From Mycoplasmopsis anatis (GTDB lineage Bacteria > Bacillota_I > Bacilli_A > Mycoplasmatales > Metamycoplasmataceae): DNA of 64,000 nt. Within the stretch, counting starts at the first letter, position 1, and the number at the start of each line of letters is the position of its first letter. The DNA is taken from positions 248,001 through 312,000 of the forward strand of contig NZ_LR215035.1 of the NCBI RefSeq assembly GCF_900660655.1, written 5' to 3'. Made by a program: the position numbers and the translations under genes. The notes beneath the pieces were generated by a model. It searched no databases. It worked only from the letters and a program-made list of their open reading frames with translations, and was not told the origin of the DNA. This document shows positions 42,250 to 53,278 of this stretch, one piece after another.

Positions 42250-44730
42250 TTATTCTATGTCTTCATCAATAAAATGATTAGTTTTATTAACAGAATCAAT
42301 TTCAGTATTTGAAGCTTGTTTTCATAATTTTAAGTTAGTGTAGTCCATATTGAATAAGTTTGATTTAGATATAACTTTTTTATTAACAGGATCATACGAA
42401 GTCATTGAGGTTTCTAAGTTTTCATTTTGAATCTTGTAAAATTGATCGATCTCTTCAGATTCAAAAGTTATACCACTAACCTTATCTAAATTAGATTTAA
42501 CTTTAAGTGTTTCGATATTGTTTCAAGAAGTTCATTTTTGATAATTTTCAAAATTTGCATATAAATAGTGTTTTTTATCTTTGTCAATTTCATAAACTTC
42601 TGAATAAATTCAAGAGTAATCATCATTATGATCTTTAATAAAGTTTAAATCTGTTTCAGATAGAGCATGTTTAGAATAAGGGTGCTTTGAATTATTAATT
42701 AACTCTTGAACTTCACCAGACTCAACCAATGTATTTCTGCAGAAAATATGTACAGTATCACAAATTTTCTTAACTAATTTTACATCAGCTGTAACTAGTA
42801 CGTAACTAAGCGAATACTCATTAGAAATTTTATTTAATACTCTAATAAATTCAAATCTAGTTTCATTATTATTTTTATCAAAAGTATCTTTAATGAATAA
42901 AACTGATGGATTATTCAATACTAATTTCAATAATTTAAGCTTAATTTTACTAATAACTTTTAACTTATCATATGCAGTTAAATACTCTCCAAAGTTAACA
43001 GAAATATAACTCATTGAATCAATAATTTTTTTTATAATTAAAAAAGTTCTGCTAAATTGATTGATCGTTTGATTTTTGTTCATAATAAACGCAAAAATAG
43101 AGTTAGCAAATTCGCCAATTGTTTCATTTTTTTCATATTTCTTAATGTTTTCAACATTACGGATTAGTTCGTAATTATCATTAAATTCATTTCTACGAGA
43201 ATTAGAATTTTGCCTCTTTTTGATTGATTCATTAATTATAGCTAAATTGTTAATTTGGTGTCTAATCACCTCGTTATTACTATATATAAATCTTTTAATT
43301 TTTCTTTGAAAGTTTTTAAGTGTTGTTTGGAATAACTTATTTGATGAGTATTTATTTCAGCGATCTTCAGCTTGATTTAATTTTATTCATGCATCAAATT
43401 TGTTTTGTTCAACTATTTTGTTAAAATCTGGAACTTTTTCAAATTTGATTTTGTTTAAGTTCTTGATTTTTTCTTTTTTGCTTTCAATGATTTTAACTAT
43501 TTCATGTTTATTTTCCACAGAAGTGTTACTATAGTTAACAAAACTGTAATAGAATTGTTGTTTTATTGCCTTTTTAATTTTTAGCTTAGTTCATTTTCGT
43601 CCCGGCTTATTCAAACTATTTAATGTATTATTGATAAACATTTTTGATTGTAATATCAAATCACTAAAAATTTCGGTAATTTTATTTTTTTCTAAATAAC
43701 ATAAACTATATTTATTTTTAGCTCATATTCAATAAAGTTTTTTAGTCATTAATAACTCTTTGTATAAGTCTAAATTTTCGATGCTTAATTCGGTTACATA
43801 AGACATTTTCTCTTTTATGATCAAAATTGATTTTTGCAATTTATATTGCAAATAGTTCATATATTTGATGTTGTTGTTTTTTGTGTTTTTAAGTAGTTTT
43901 TTATAAAAGTCAATTTCTAGATTTATATCACGAATAATGAAGTTATTCTCAACCTTTTTAATCGAAGAGTTATTAATGTCATTAATGTATTTAAGCCTTA
44001 TTTCTACATTTTTGATTTGTTCGCTTTCAGCAATTGAATCAGGACTTTTTTCTCTTTCAATTAGTTGATTATAAACATTAAAAATTTCTTGATATAACTT
44101 AAAGTAAAATTCAAGAGAATCTCTTTTGTGTTCTTCTAGTAATTCATTAATATTTAAAATAGTATTACTAAAATCTGCTTCATTCATTAAGAATCAGTCA
44201 TTTTTAATTTTTTTGGCATAGTTACTTAATTCACGAGAGAAGTTTTGATTTTCAGGAACAATTTTTTCAAGATAGAAGTGCAAAATCCTAAAAATTTGAC
44301 TCTTAAATTGAATTTCATATTTTTTTGTGATCTCTTCAAAAGTTCTAAATTCATTTGGGTTAATATTAATGTTTTTAAAGCCCATATTTCAAATATCATA
44401 AATAGGAATCTCTGTATCTCTAATTTCAAGTTCATCTAAGTCAAAGAATTCAACTTTAGAAAAAATTTGCTTATTTCTGTATTCGATTTCTTCTGTCAAG
44501 GATTTAACATCATGAGAAGTATTTAAAAATGTAGTATAAGGATTACTCTTAAATCTATCTCAAAATTTACTATTTCAGAAAGTTGACTCTTTTGGATTGA
44601 TCAAAATTGCACTTCTTTCTCTATAATAAATTGGCAAATACGGAATGCAAACATTATTAGCAACTCCATTTTCTAAAACGTGAATAAAAAAGTTTTCGAC
44701 CTCAAAAATTTTCTTTAAGTTTTTTTGCAT
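42250..44730 (-). CDS. OppF-like ABC-ATPase homologue lacking ATP-binding and hydrolysis motifs
   Basis: 826 aa, soluble. The last third matches mycoplasma OppF (oligopeptide ABC ATPase) in order: LTAYDKLKV where LSGGQRQRV is expected, VLFIKDTFD at Walker B, SYVLVTADVKLVKKICD at the H-loop, VESGEVQELINNSKHPYS, and the OppF-specific tail HYLYANFENYQKW. The Walker A site at the N-terminus is replaced (AILINPKESTFW). The signature Gly, catalytic Glu and switch His are also lost. The middle (about 150-560) is a long helical, Lys/Asn-rich insert, as known for mycoplasma OppF but longer. No oppABCD genes are adjacent. The frame is open throughout, with UGA Trp codons. The start has no ribosome site and a TATAAA-type box just upstream. 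Confidence 0.72.
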
Positions 44731-44887
44731 ATTTATATTTTATAAAATTTAATTGCTTTTGTTAGATTAAGCATTTAAAATTTATGTTTAAGTTATTGGT
44801 TTGATTTTATATTTAATAAATCGTAGTTTCTAAATTAACTAATATAACTAGAATTTGTTAAAATTACATTAATGTATTGAGGTAATT

Positions 44888-45565
44888 ATGGTAATTAAAC
44901 ATAAGAAAGATATTTGTGTTATTGGACTTGGAAGATTTGGGCAAGCTGTTGTTTCTCAACTAATTAAGATGAACAAGAGTGTGTTTATAATTGATGCTAA
45001 AGAAGACAATGCAAAAATATTTGATAATGAAGTTCAAAGAATTGCTATTGCAGACGCAGCAGATATGAAAGCACTAAAATCAATGAATATCGAACAGATG
45101 GAAACAGTTGTTGTTGCCTGTCCGGATAATATTGAAATAGTGGCAGCTCTATTAGAACTTAATATTAAAAATATTATTGCTCGAGCTACTAGCGCTAGAC
45201 ATGCTAGGGTATTAAAACAAATTGGTGTAACTCAAATAATCAGACCTGAACATGAATCAGGAATTAGAACAGCATTAATTGCAGCTAATGAAAACTTAAT
45301 TCGTTTTTCTGAAAATTTACAAGAACTCAGTGATAACTTTGTAGTAGGTACAACTACAATTAAGAACCCTGATTTATCTAAAATGAAAATTAAAGATTTG
45401 GATTTTAATAAAAGAAAAATTACTATTATTCTTATTAAAAGAAACGGTAGAGTTTTAAGACCTAGTGGGGATGTTGAATTAGAAATTGATGATATTGTTT
45501 CACTTGTGGGTGAAGTTAGTGATGTTACAGCAGGTTTAGGTTGATTAAATCAACAAGGTAAATAA
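44888..45565 (+). CDS. ktrA: Potassium-uptake regulatory subunit KtrA (RCK domain)
   Basis: 225 aa. The N-terminal RCK/TrkA-N domain has VIGLGRFGQAVV, an acidic residue at the end of beta-2 (FIIDAKED), and VVACPDN. A C-terminal TrkA-C domain ends with IDDIVSLVGE. It gates a KtrB-type K+ channel by binding nucleotide; ktrB is not in the window. A GAGG site precedes the ATG. Followed by a long terminator hairpin, so it is a single-gene unit. Confidence 0.92.
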
Positions 45566-45572
45566 ATTTACA

Positions 45573-45616
45573 CAGCAACTTTATGAAAAGTTTTCATATA
45601 AGTTGCTGTTTTTATT
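45573..45616 (+). terminator. Terminator of ktrA
   Basis: Long hairpin: CAGCAACTT / AAGTTGCTG plus inner TATGAAAA / TTTTCATA, about 17 bp with one bulge, then T-run. Confidence 0.85.
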
Positions 45617-45641
45617 TTTTAATCAAAAAATTTTCAATATT

Positions 45642-45671
45642 TTTACAAAAAAATATTAAATCATGTAAAAT
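45642..45671 (+). promoter_or_regulatory. Promoter of the mraZ-rsmH-ftsA-ftsZ cluster
   Basis: TTTACA (45642-45647), 18-nt spacer, TAAAAT (45666-45671), about 24 nt before the mraZ start. A GTGG-rich stretch (GTGGTGGATAGTGGGAGG) follows it, which recalls the repeated MraZ-binding boxes of other bacteria. Confidence 0.6.
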
Positions 45672-45694
45672 AGTGGTGGATAGTGGGAGGAAGT

Positions 45695-46126
45695 GTGTTC
45701 GGTACAGTCGAGAGAAAAATTGATGATAAAAATCGTATTGTACTTCCAACAAACTTTAGAGATTTGTTAGGAAGTGATTTTTATCTTACTATTGGTTTTG
45801 ACGGTAATGGTGAACTTAGAAGTAAAGAGAACTTCATCGAATATACTAGAACTATTGAACAGCAAAGTATGTTTAACAAAAATGCAAGAGCTCTTCGCAG
45901 AAGTATTCTTGGGAGAGCTATAAACATAACGCTTGACTCTTCTGGTAGATTTCTATTACCAAAGAACATATTAGAAAACTTAGCTATCCAAAAAGATGTA
46001 GTTTTTGTTGGAGTAGGATCAATAGTTGAAATTTGATCCAAAGAACGCTACGATGAATTTGAATCAACTTATGATGATGATACAATTTCACAAATCGCAC
46101 AAGAATTATCTAACCTAGAAAGTTAA
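45695..46126 (+). CDS. mraZ: Transcriptional regulator MraZ
   Basis: 143 aa with two SpoVT/AbrB-like halves: VFGTVERKIDDKNRIVLP and LDSSGRFLLPKNILENL. It binds DNA upstream of its own dcw cluster. The start is taken as GTG at 45695 because homologues begin MFG and GGGAGG lies just upstream; a GTG 12 nt earlier is the alternative. A UGA Trp follows SIVEI. It ends 2 nt before rsmH. Confidence 0.94.
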
Positions 46127-46128
46127 TT

Positions 46129-47034
46129 ATGAATCAGAATTTACATTATTCAGTTCTTTTAAAAGAAACTATAGAGAGTTTAAATATAAAAGAAGATGGA
46201 ATTTATGTTGATTTAACACTTGGCATGGGTGGTCACTCAGCTGAGATTCTCAAAAGGTTAAATAAAAATGGTTTCTTGATTGCTTTTGATAAAGATGACT
46301 TCGCAATTAAAAAAGGAAGCGAAGTTCTTAGTCAAATTAGTGATCGCTTTGCTATTATCAAAAGTGACTTTAGATATATTAAACACGAATTAGCAAAACT
46401 TGGTATTACACAAGTTGATGGAATCATAGCAGATTTAGGAATAAGTTCTCCTCAAGTTGATGATGCCTCACGTGGTTTTAGCTACAATAAAGATGCAAAA
46501 CTTGATATGCGTATGGATCAAGAACAAGGTCTTGATGCTCATTATATTGTTAATAATTATACTGATGTGCAATTAGCCAACATCTTCACAAAATACGCTG
46601 ATGTAAAACTTGCTATGCGAGTTGCGAAGGCAATTGTAAAGTGTAGACCAATTGATACAACTTTAGAATTAGTTGATGTTATAAAGAGTGCATATCCCGC
46701 TGCTCTACTTAGAGCAAAAAATCCTGCAAAAGCAGTATTCCAAGCTTTACGAATTGAAACTAACAGTGAATTCGAGTCGCTTGAACTCATGCTTAAAGAT
46801 GCTGTTGCTTTATTAAAAAACAACTCATCATTAAGTATTATTACTTTCCACTCTTTAGAAGATCGTATCGTTAAGAATTTTTTTAAAGATTTGATTACAA
46901 GCAATCTTCCAATTAAGATGCCGATTATAGAAGAAAAAAAATATACTGCCAAACAGATAATTCCTTCACAACGTGAACTAGAAGAAAATAAACGCTCACG
47001 AAGTGCTAAATTAAGAATTTTAAGCAAGATTTAA
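46129..47034 (+). CDS. rsmH: 16S rRNA (cytosine-1402-N4) methyltransferase RsmH (MraW)
   Basis: 301 aa, normal length. SAM-binding motif DLTLGMGGHSAEIL, family motifs DGIIADLGISSPQVDD and RGFSY, and ITFHSLEDRIVKNFF. It sits between mraZ and the FtsA-like gene, as in other mycoplasmas where the dcw cluster is reduced to mraZ-rsmH-(ftsA)-ftsZ. Confidence 0.97.
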   Translation: MNQNLHYSVLLKETIESLNIKEDGIYVDLTLGMGGHSAEILKRLNKNGFLIAFDKDDFAIKKGSEVLSQISDRFAIIKSDFRYIKHELAKLGITQVDGIIADLGISSPQVDDASRGFSYNKDAKLDMRMDQEQGLDAHYIVNNYTDVQLANIFTKYADVKLAMRVAKAIVKCRPIDTTLELVDVIKSAYPAALLRAKNPAKAVFQALRIETNSEFESLELMLKDAVALLKNNSSLSIITFHSLEDRIVKNFFKDLITSNLPIKMPIIEEKKYTAKQIIPSQRELEENKRSRSAKLRILSKI

Positions 47035-47052
47035 CTTGGAAGGGAGGTGGTT

Positions 47053-48225
47053 ATGAGAAAATATTTTTTAGATTTTAGAGTTAGTAAAAATTATATTAGT
47101 TGAACGGTTCTGGAAGACTGTGATACTAAACAAAAAACAGTTAGAGCTACTGAAAAGTTAATTCCAGTTAGCTCTTCAGATATCTCTAATATGTTTAGCT
47201 CAATTAAAAAATATATTAATAATCTCCCTTTGAATAAAAATGTTATCACTAATGTAATTTTCAATGATGATGTGCTAAGTAATTTAGAAATTAAACTTGT
47301 TGAAACACATTACTTGCAAGAATGTTTTTCAGCAGATAAAAGTGTTAAGGACAATTTAAGCTTACAATTATCAAAGCATTTTCATGATAGTGAATACATA
47401 CCTGTAACAATAAGTAGCTACCGATACTTAGCTCACCAAAAAATTTCAGTCAAGGAATACTTGCAATTCCCTCTTAATAAGCAATTTGATAAATTAATTT
47501 CAAAAAACTCTGCATTTGTTACAACAGATATAGAGTCGCTCAACAATATTCAAAAATTATTTGAATATAACTTTGATAAAGTTAATTACTTTATTAAAAC
47601 TCAGTCATTAGCAAATAATTATAAAGAATTTGACGGATTTAACTTATTATTGGACACTGAAGATTCATACTCGTCACTTTCACTTGTTTACAATGGTGCT
47701 ATCATTAAATATAAACGTTTATCCGTGGGTATGGATAAAATTTATGAGATGATTAATCAAAATTCAAAAACAAGTAAATCAAATACTGATATTCAAAATA
47801 TTATTCGTTATCTAACAAGAAATAAAAACTTTAACATTCTCGATGAGGGAGTGGTGTCCATCAAAGAAATGCTTGAAGAATTTGCTTCATGTTATATAAA
47901 GTTAATTGAAGAATTTCTCTCATGTGATGAATTGAAGAATCAAAAAATCAATGTGTTAGCCTTAAGTGGTGTTTTGGCTAACATAATTGAGACCAAATTG
48001 AATCCATCAACTTTCAATCTTAATAAAGTGCACAATTTATATAAGGATAATTCCGAAAGTATATTCTTAAATAATGATATTGCTATTTTACAATCGAATA
48101 TAATGACTAAACTTGATGAAGAAGATCAAAACAAAACAGTTAATACGATTACTAACAGAATTAATAACGAGATCAATCCGCGTAAATCATTTTTAAATAA
48201 AATATGATATGCAATTACTAAATAA
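47053..48225 (+). CDS. ftsA: Divergent FtsA-like cell-division protein
   Basis: 390 aa. The actin-like fold is suggested by NLLLDTEDSYSSLSLVYNGAIIKYKRLSVGMDKI, which lines up with the FtsA phosphate-2 region (IDIGGGTT...GGDHI), and by INVLALSGVLANI near the adenosine motif. The usual glycines of phosphate loop 2 are replaced (DTEDSYS), so ATP binding is doubtful. The ATG at 47053 follows AGGGAGGTGG. UGA Trp occurs at residue 17 and near the end. It lies 14 nt before ftsZ. Position rather than sequence is the strongest evidence. Confidence 0.75.
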
Positions 48226-48239
48226 ATATTGGAGAAAAC

Positions 48240-49565
48240 ATGCAAGAAAACAACGCACAACAAGAAATTAAAAAATCAAATTTCTACAATCCATTTGACG
48301 ATAATGTGGTTGAAGAAAGTAAAAAAGACGATTTAGATGAACAGTTAATTAACGAAAACACTGCAAAAATTAAATTAAAAGTTATCGGAATCGGTGGTGC
48401 GGGTAATAACGCTGTTCAGATGATGGAATTAGAAAAATATCCTTCAGTTGAATTTATTGTAGCTAATACTGATGCACAAGCACTTGCAAAAAACAAATGT
48501 CCAAATAAACTTGCACTTGGTAAAGAATCTCGTGGATTAGGTGCTGGTAGTGATCCAGAAGTTGGGCAAGCAAGAGCAAAAGAAAGCTCTCGTAAAATCG
48601 AAGAAAAAATCAAAGATGCAGATGTAGTTATTATCACAGCTGGTCTTGGAGGTGGTACTGGTACAGGTGCTGCCCCGGTTGTTGCTGAGATTGCCAGAAA
48701 TAATGGTGCTCTTACAATTGCAATTGTAACTACACCATTTTCAACAGAGGGTAAAAAACGTACAAGAATTGCAAAAGAAGGTATTGAAAAACTTAAAGAA
48801 AAAGTTGATTCATACATAGTCCTTTCAAACGAAAGATTGTTACAACAATATGGTGATGTTCCTATTGATGATGCTTATACAAAATCGAATGTATACCTCA
48901 AAAATATCATTAATACCATACATGATATTCTTTATAGAATAGGTACAATTAATATTGACTTTGCTGATATGCGTAGAATTCTTGAAAAATCAGGTCTAAC
49001 ACTTATAGGATTAGGACAAGCATCAGGAAAAAACCGTGCAACCAAAGCGGTGGAAAAAGCATTCCAAAATAACTTATATTCAACAGAAATCTGTGGAGCT
49101 GAAAGATTCTTAATTAACATTCAATACGATAAGTCTGCAACATTAAACGAAATTAAAACTGCTGTAGATGAAGTTAATAAATTCTTAAATACAAATAGTT
49201 CAATTGATGAAGATGACATTATTATTGGTCAAGAAAGAATCGAAGGTGAAACTGACTTATTTAAAGTGTCAGTTATTGCTGGGCGTGTAATTGAAAGAAA
49301 AGATGTTGAAGCTGTAAAAGTTTCAACAAATCAAAATACAAATCTTGAAAATAATGGAATCGATATTATAAATAGTTTAAACTCAGAAAATCAAACTGAG
49401 TCACAATTAGAAGAAGTTAAAGATGAAAATGAACCATTAATTTACGACACATTAGAGATCAAAGATGATTCTGATAGTCAAGATAGTGAATTTAATTCAA
49501 ACTTCTTAGATCTAGATGAAGATGAAACAAAATTTGACGAATCAAAAGTTGATAACTGATTTTAG
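48240..49565 (+). CDS. ftsZ: Cell-division GTPase FtsZ
   Basis: Tubulin-like protein of 441 aa forming the division ring. The nucleotide-binding motifs are GIGGAGNNAVQMM and the tubulin signature GGGTGTGAAPVVAEIA; T7-loop region NIDFADMRRIL is conserved. The variable, acidic C-terminal tail runs from about residue 365 and ends VDNWF, with Trp from UGA. A GGAG site precedes the ATG. Confidence 0.97.
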
Positions 49566-49624
49566 ATAGTCGATGTTAGAAGAGTACTTTGATCAAAGTA
49601 ACTTAAAATTCATGAAATTTTGAC

Positions 49625-49645
49625 AGCACCTATTAGGTGCTTTTT
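49625..49645 (+). terminator. Terminator of the ftsZ cluster
   Basis: AGCACC / GGTGCT with TATTA loop, then T-run. Confidence 0.8.
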
Positions 49646-49733
49646 CATTTTAAAATATAAAATAATATATATTAATATAGAAAATAAAATTAGGTTTTAT
49701 ATGAATCTATTAAACTATTAAGAATGAAATAAA

Positions 49734-49761
49734 TTCCATATTATATATGCAAAAAGTGGAA
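49734..49761. promoter_or_regulatory. TTCCATA...GTGGAA inverted element upstream of adh
   Basis: TTCCATA (49734-49740) and GTGGAA (49756-49761), just upstream of the expected -35 position for the TATAAT at 49789-49794. The same half-sites flank 9 nt upstream of glpO. Confidence 0.5.
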
Positions 49762-49788
49762 GTTATACCTTTTGTAAATTAATTTATT

Positions 49789-49794
49789 TATAAT
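49789..49794 (+). promoter_or_regulatory. -10 box of adh
   Basis: TATAAT, 30 nt before the ATG; no clear -35, consistent with activator help. Confidence 0.45.
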
Positions 49795-49824
49795 TTAAAT
49801 GTATATTTTAATGAAAGGAATTTT

Positions 49825-50919
49825 ATGAAATCAATTAGTTTACCAAAAGAAATGAAAGCTTTAGTTTTTCAAGCTAAAGGAAAAATCGAAATAGTTAAAA
49901 AACCTGTTCCTCAAGTTGGACCAAACGACCTTTTAATTAAGGTTACAACAACAACAATTTGTGGTACAGACATTCACATTAAAAAAGGTGAATACCCAGT
50001 TGTTCCAGGATTAACAATTGGACATGAATCAGTTGGAACAGTAGCAGCATATGGAGATAATGTTACTGGATTTGAATTAGGTGAAAGAGTTCTTGCTGGA
50101 GCTATTACACCTAGTGGATTCACTGCAGCTTGTCAATATGGACAAGGATCACAAGATGGTATTGGTGAAGTGCATGGGTATAAAGCTACAGCTGGATGAA
50201 AATTCGGAAACATCGAAGATGGATGTCAAGCTGAATACGTTTTAGTTAAAAATGCTATGGCTAACGTCGCAAAAATCCCATCAACTTTAACAGATAAACA
50301 AGTTTTAATGTGCCCTGACATTCTTTCAACAGGAATTAAAGGTTCAGAAAATGCTGACATCGTTTTAGGAGATACTGTTGTTCTTGTTGCTCAAGGGCCT
50401 ATTGGTCTTAGTGCAACAATTGGAGCTAAATTATTAGGAGCTTCTACAATTATTGCTGTTGATGGTGAAGATGCTCGTTTAGAAATGGCTAAAAAATATG
50501 GTGCTACACACACAATTAACTTCAAAAATAAAGATGTAGTTGAAGAAGTTAGAAGAATTACAAATGGTCGTATGGCTGATGCGGCTGTTGAATGTTTAGG
50601 ACTTAACTCAACATTCCAAACATGTTTAAAAGTTTTACGTCCTGGAGGTAAACTATCATCAATCGGAGTTTACTCTGAAGATTTAGTAATTCCACTTGAC
50701 TCATTTGCAGCAGGTCTTGGAGATCACCAAATTAAAACATCATTATGTCCAGGTGGATCAGAAAGAATGCGTCGTTTAATGCAATTAATCGAAAACGGAA
50801 TGATTGATACAACAAAACTTGTTACACATGAATATGATTTCGATAACATTGTTGAAGCTTACGAATTATTTGAAAGCCGTAAAGATGGTGTATTAAAAAT
50901 TGCTGTAAAAGTAAGTTAA
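49825..50919 (+). CDS. adh: Zinc-dependent secondary alcohol dehydrogenase
   Basis: MDR-family enzyme of 364 aa. The catalytic zinc ligands are Cys46 (TICGTD), His67 with Glu68 (GHES) and Asp165 (CPDILSTG), the Cys-His-Asp set typical of NADP(H)-dependent secondary ADHs of Thermoanaerobacter type. The structural-zinc cysteines are absent. The Rossmann segment is VVLVAQGPIGLSATIGAKLLGA. UGA Trp at 50198. It would reduce short ketones or aldehydes (or oxidise alcohols). Codon use is plain and richly expressed-looking. It has its own terminator. Confidence 0.92.
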
Positions 50920-50936
50920 TAATAATTATCATATGA

Positions 50937-50957
50937 AACAACCTTTATGGTTGTTTT
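50937..50957 (+). terminator. Terminator of adh
   Basis: AACAACC / GGTTGTT with 5-nt loop, then T-run. Confidence 0.8.
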
Positions 50958-51004
50958 TAAATTAAATTTCAAGCTTAATATATACCTAAATTATTATTAT
51001 TGCA

Positions 51005-51036
51005 CAAAAAAATGCAGAGAATATCTCTTCTGCATT
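51005..51036 (-). terminator. Terminator of the coiled-coil surface gene
   Basis: AATGCAGA / TCTGCATT stem with a 10-nt loop and a T-run of eight on the minus strand. Confidence 0.75.
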
Positions 51037-51054
51037 AGTTCAAATTAGATTTAA

Positions 51055-53114
51055 CTATTTGTTTTTATACTTATTTTTAATTAATTTTGTTGTTGTATAT
51101 ATTAGACCTATACCTAAAATAATTGAAATGATTAGGAAAATTATTCATAAAACATTTTTTATACCTAATTGTTTGTGATTGTTAGACAACCTAGTTTGCA
51201 ATTCATTATTTTTTGTTTCTAAATCTGTTGTTTTATTAACTAACTCTTGTTTTTCTTTTTCTAATTTATTACTTTTGTCAACTAGTGTATTATTTGCTTT
51301 CGATAATTCATTGTTAGAATCTTTGAGGTTATCTAGTTGATTATTCTTTTCATTTATTTGATTGTTTAATTCATTTTTTCTAAATTAAACTCATTTAAGC
51401 TACTTTCTAAATTATTTTGAAGAGTTTGATTTTTAGATTTGAGTTGTTCATTTTCGCTATTTTTTTCTTCAATTTTTGCATTTAGCTTATTGATTTCTTC
51501 GATTTTTTCATTATATTTATTATTTGCTTGTTGAAGCTCATTTTTAATTTTAGAAAGTTGATCAATTGTATTTTTTAAGTTATTTTCAAGTTCTTTGATT
51601 CTCTCATTTTCCTTATCTGAATTATTTGAATTATTTGTATCATTTGAAAGTGATTTTAATTCAGTAACTTGTTCCTCAAGTTTAGTTAAAAATAAGAGTG
51701 TTTTTGCCTTTTTATATATTAAATCGTTAATTAATGATTCGTCCTTATTAAGTAGGTCATTTTTAATTTCTAAATCAAAACCAGCATTTCATTGATTATT
51801 TTTGAATAAAGTGTATAAAAGTTCTTGTTTTAATGGGTAATAAGTAAATCCACCAATTTTTTCATTTAGTTTTCTAGTAATTAATTTATCTAGCGATTCA
51901 ATAATTTTCACAACTTTTTCTTGACGTTCAGTCAAATAACTCTTAATTGAATCGTTATCTTGTTTTGTAAAGAACTCACTTAAGAATTGAACATTATTAT
52001 TTTTTCTGCTTTCAATTCTTTCATTAGTTCAATAATTTGACAAGTCGATTTTGTATTCATTTGTTCCATCAAATGAAGAACCCAAATAAAGTTTTCAATC
52101 ACCATTTTTTCCGCTTGAACTATACACTCTAAGGTTTTGTTCGATTGTTTTATGTTCTTCGGATTCTTTATTGATTAGATTAATATTTTCAGCAATAAAG
52201 AATAAGTTTTGTGCAAATGCTTCTAAGATAAACAATCTCATATTCTCAGCAACTGCTTCAAAGTTATCATTAAACATTTGGATATATTGTTTAAGCATCT
52301 CTCTATTATTTTCGCCATTTTTAATTTCACTGGTTAATTCAATTTTAATTTTTTCATCATCACTAATTCAACCTATTCTAGCATTTTCATAATTAGACTT
52401 TTCATTGTAAAATAAAGACTTAATATTCGAGCCTTGTCCTTCAGGATAGAATATTGATGTATTTGATCTATAAGGTCAAGTTACTAAATATTTATCTTTA
52501 GACTCATCTTCAACATAATCATTAAAAACATTAAATCTATAGAACTTTTTATAATATTCCTTTAATTTATTGTGAGTTTGTTCTTTATTTTTATTTATTA
52601 TATCTGTTTCATTCCTATTATAATTTGGCCAGTAATAAAATCACTGAATTATAGAAAAACCATAATTTGCTACATATGTACTAAGACCTATATTATCTAT
52701 CCTACTAATAACTTGATCATTTAATAAATCTTGTGATCTAGCATAAACTTCATCGATTAATTTTCTATAACTTCAATAACAAAAATCATCATATTCTTCT
52801 TGTGTCAGTTCTTGATTCGAATCAAGTTTATCATAGTATTTTTTAGTTTCGTTAGATGTTTTTAGTTTTTCTTTATATACATCATATTTATTTTTATTAT
52901 TAATATCAAACAAATTTTTAAATATAATTTTTTCTAAACCAAATTCTTTAGCTTTACTGATATTTTGCTCTATAAAATTTTCCACATCTTTCTTATTATA
53001 TGTTGTTTTTTCTGTAGTTGTGGTTGTTTCAACACTTGCTGAAATAGTTGTTAATGTAACTATAGGAAAAATTGCATTACCAACTAGTAAAAATTTTTTA
53101 TTTATTTTTTTCAT
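51055..53114 (-). pseudogene. Signal-peptide/coiled-coil surface protein, frameshifted before its membrane anchor
   Basis: Restored length about 686 aa. It shows a Sec signal peptide (KKINKKFLLVGNAIFPIVTL, then SAS, without a lipobox Cys), an outside domain rich in Trp/Tyr/Asn to about residue 460, then a coiled coil. The frame entering the A6 run (51374-51379) stops at 51366-51368 after LEKMN. One extra A restores NELNNQINEKNNQLDNL..., more coiled coil, and the C-terminal anchor IKNVLWIIFLIISIILG, ending at 51055. The restored frame matches the anchor of the gene at 59187. Without the shift the protein would be released or misplaced. A true on/off switch and a sequence error cannot be told apart here. 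Confidence 0.75.
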
Positions 53115-53278
53115 ATTTTCCTTATTAAATATTTTTAATATATTTTATCATTATTATTTTTTAGTAAAATTATTACACAAAATAGAATGAATAAAAAATG
53201 TGTATGAACATATAGTTTAATACTTAAATTTTTTTATTCTTTTATGTATAATATTTAAAAATATTTTAAGGAGTAAAA

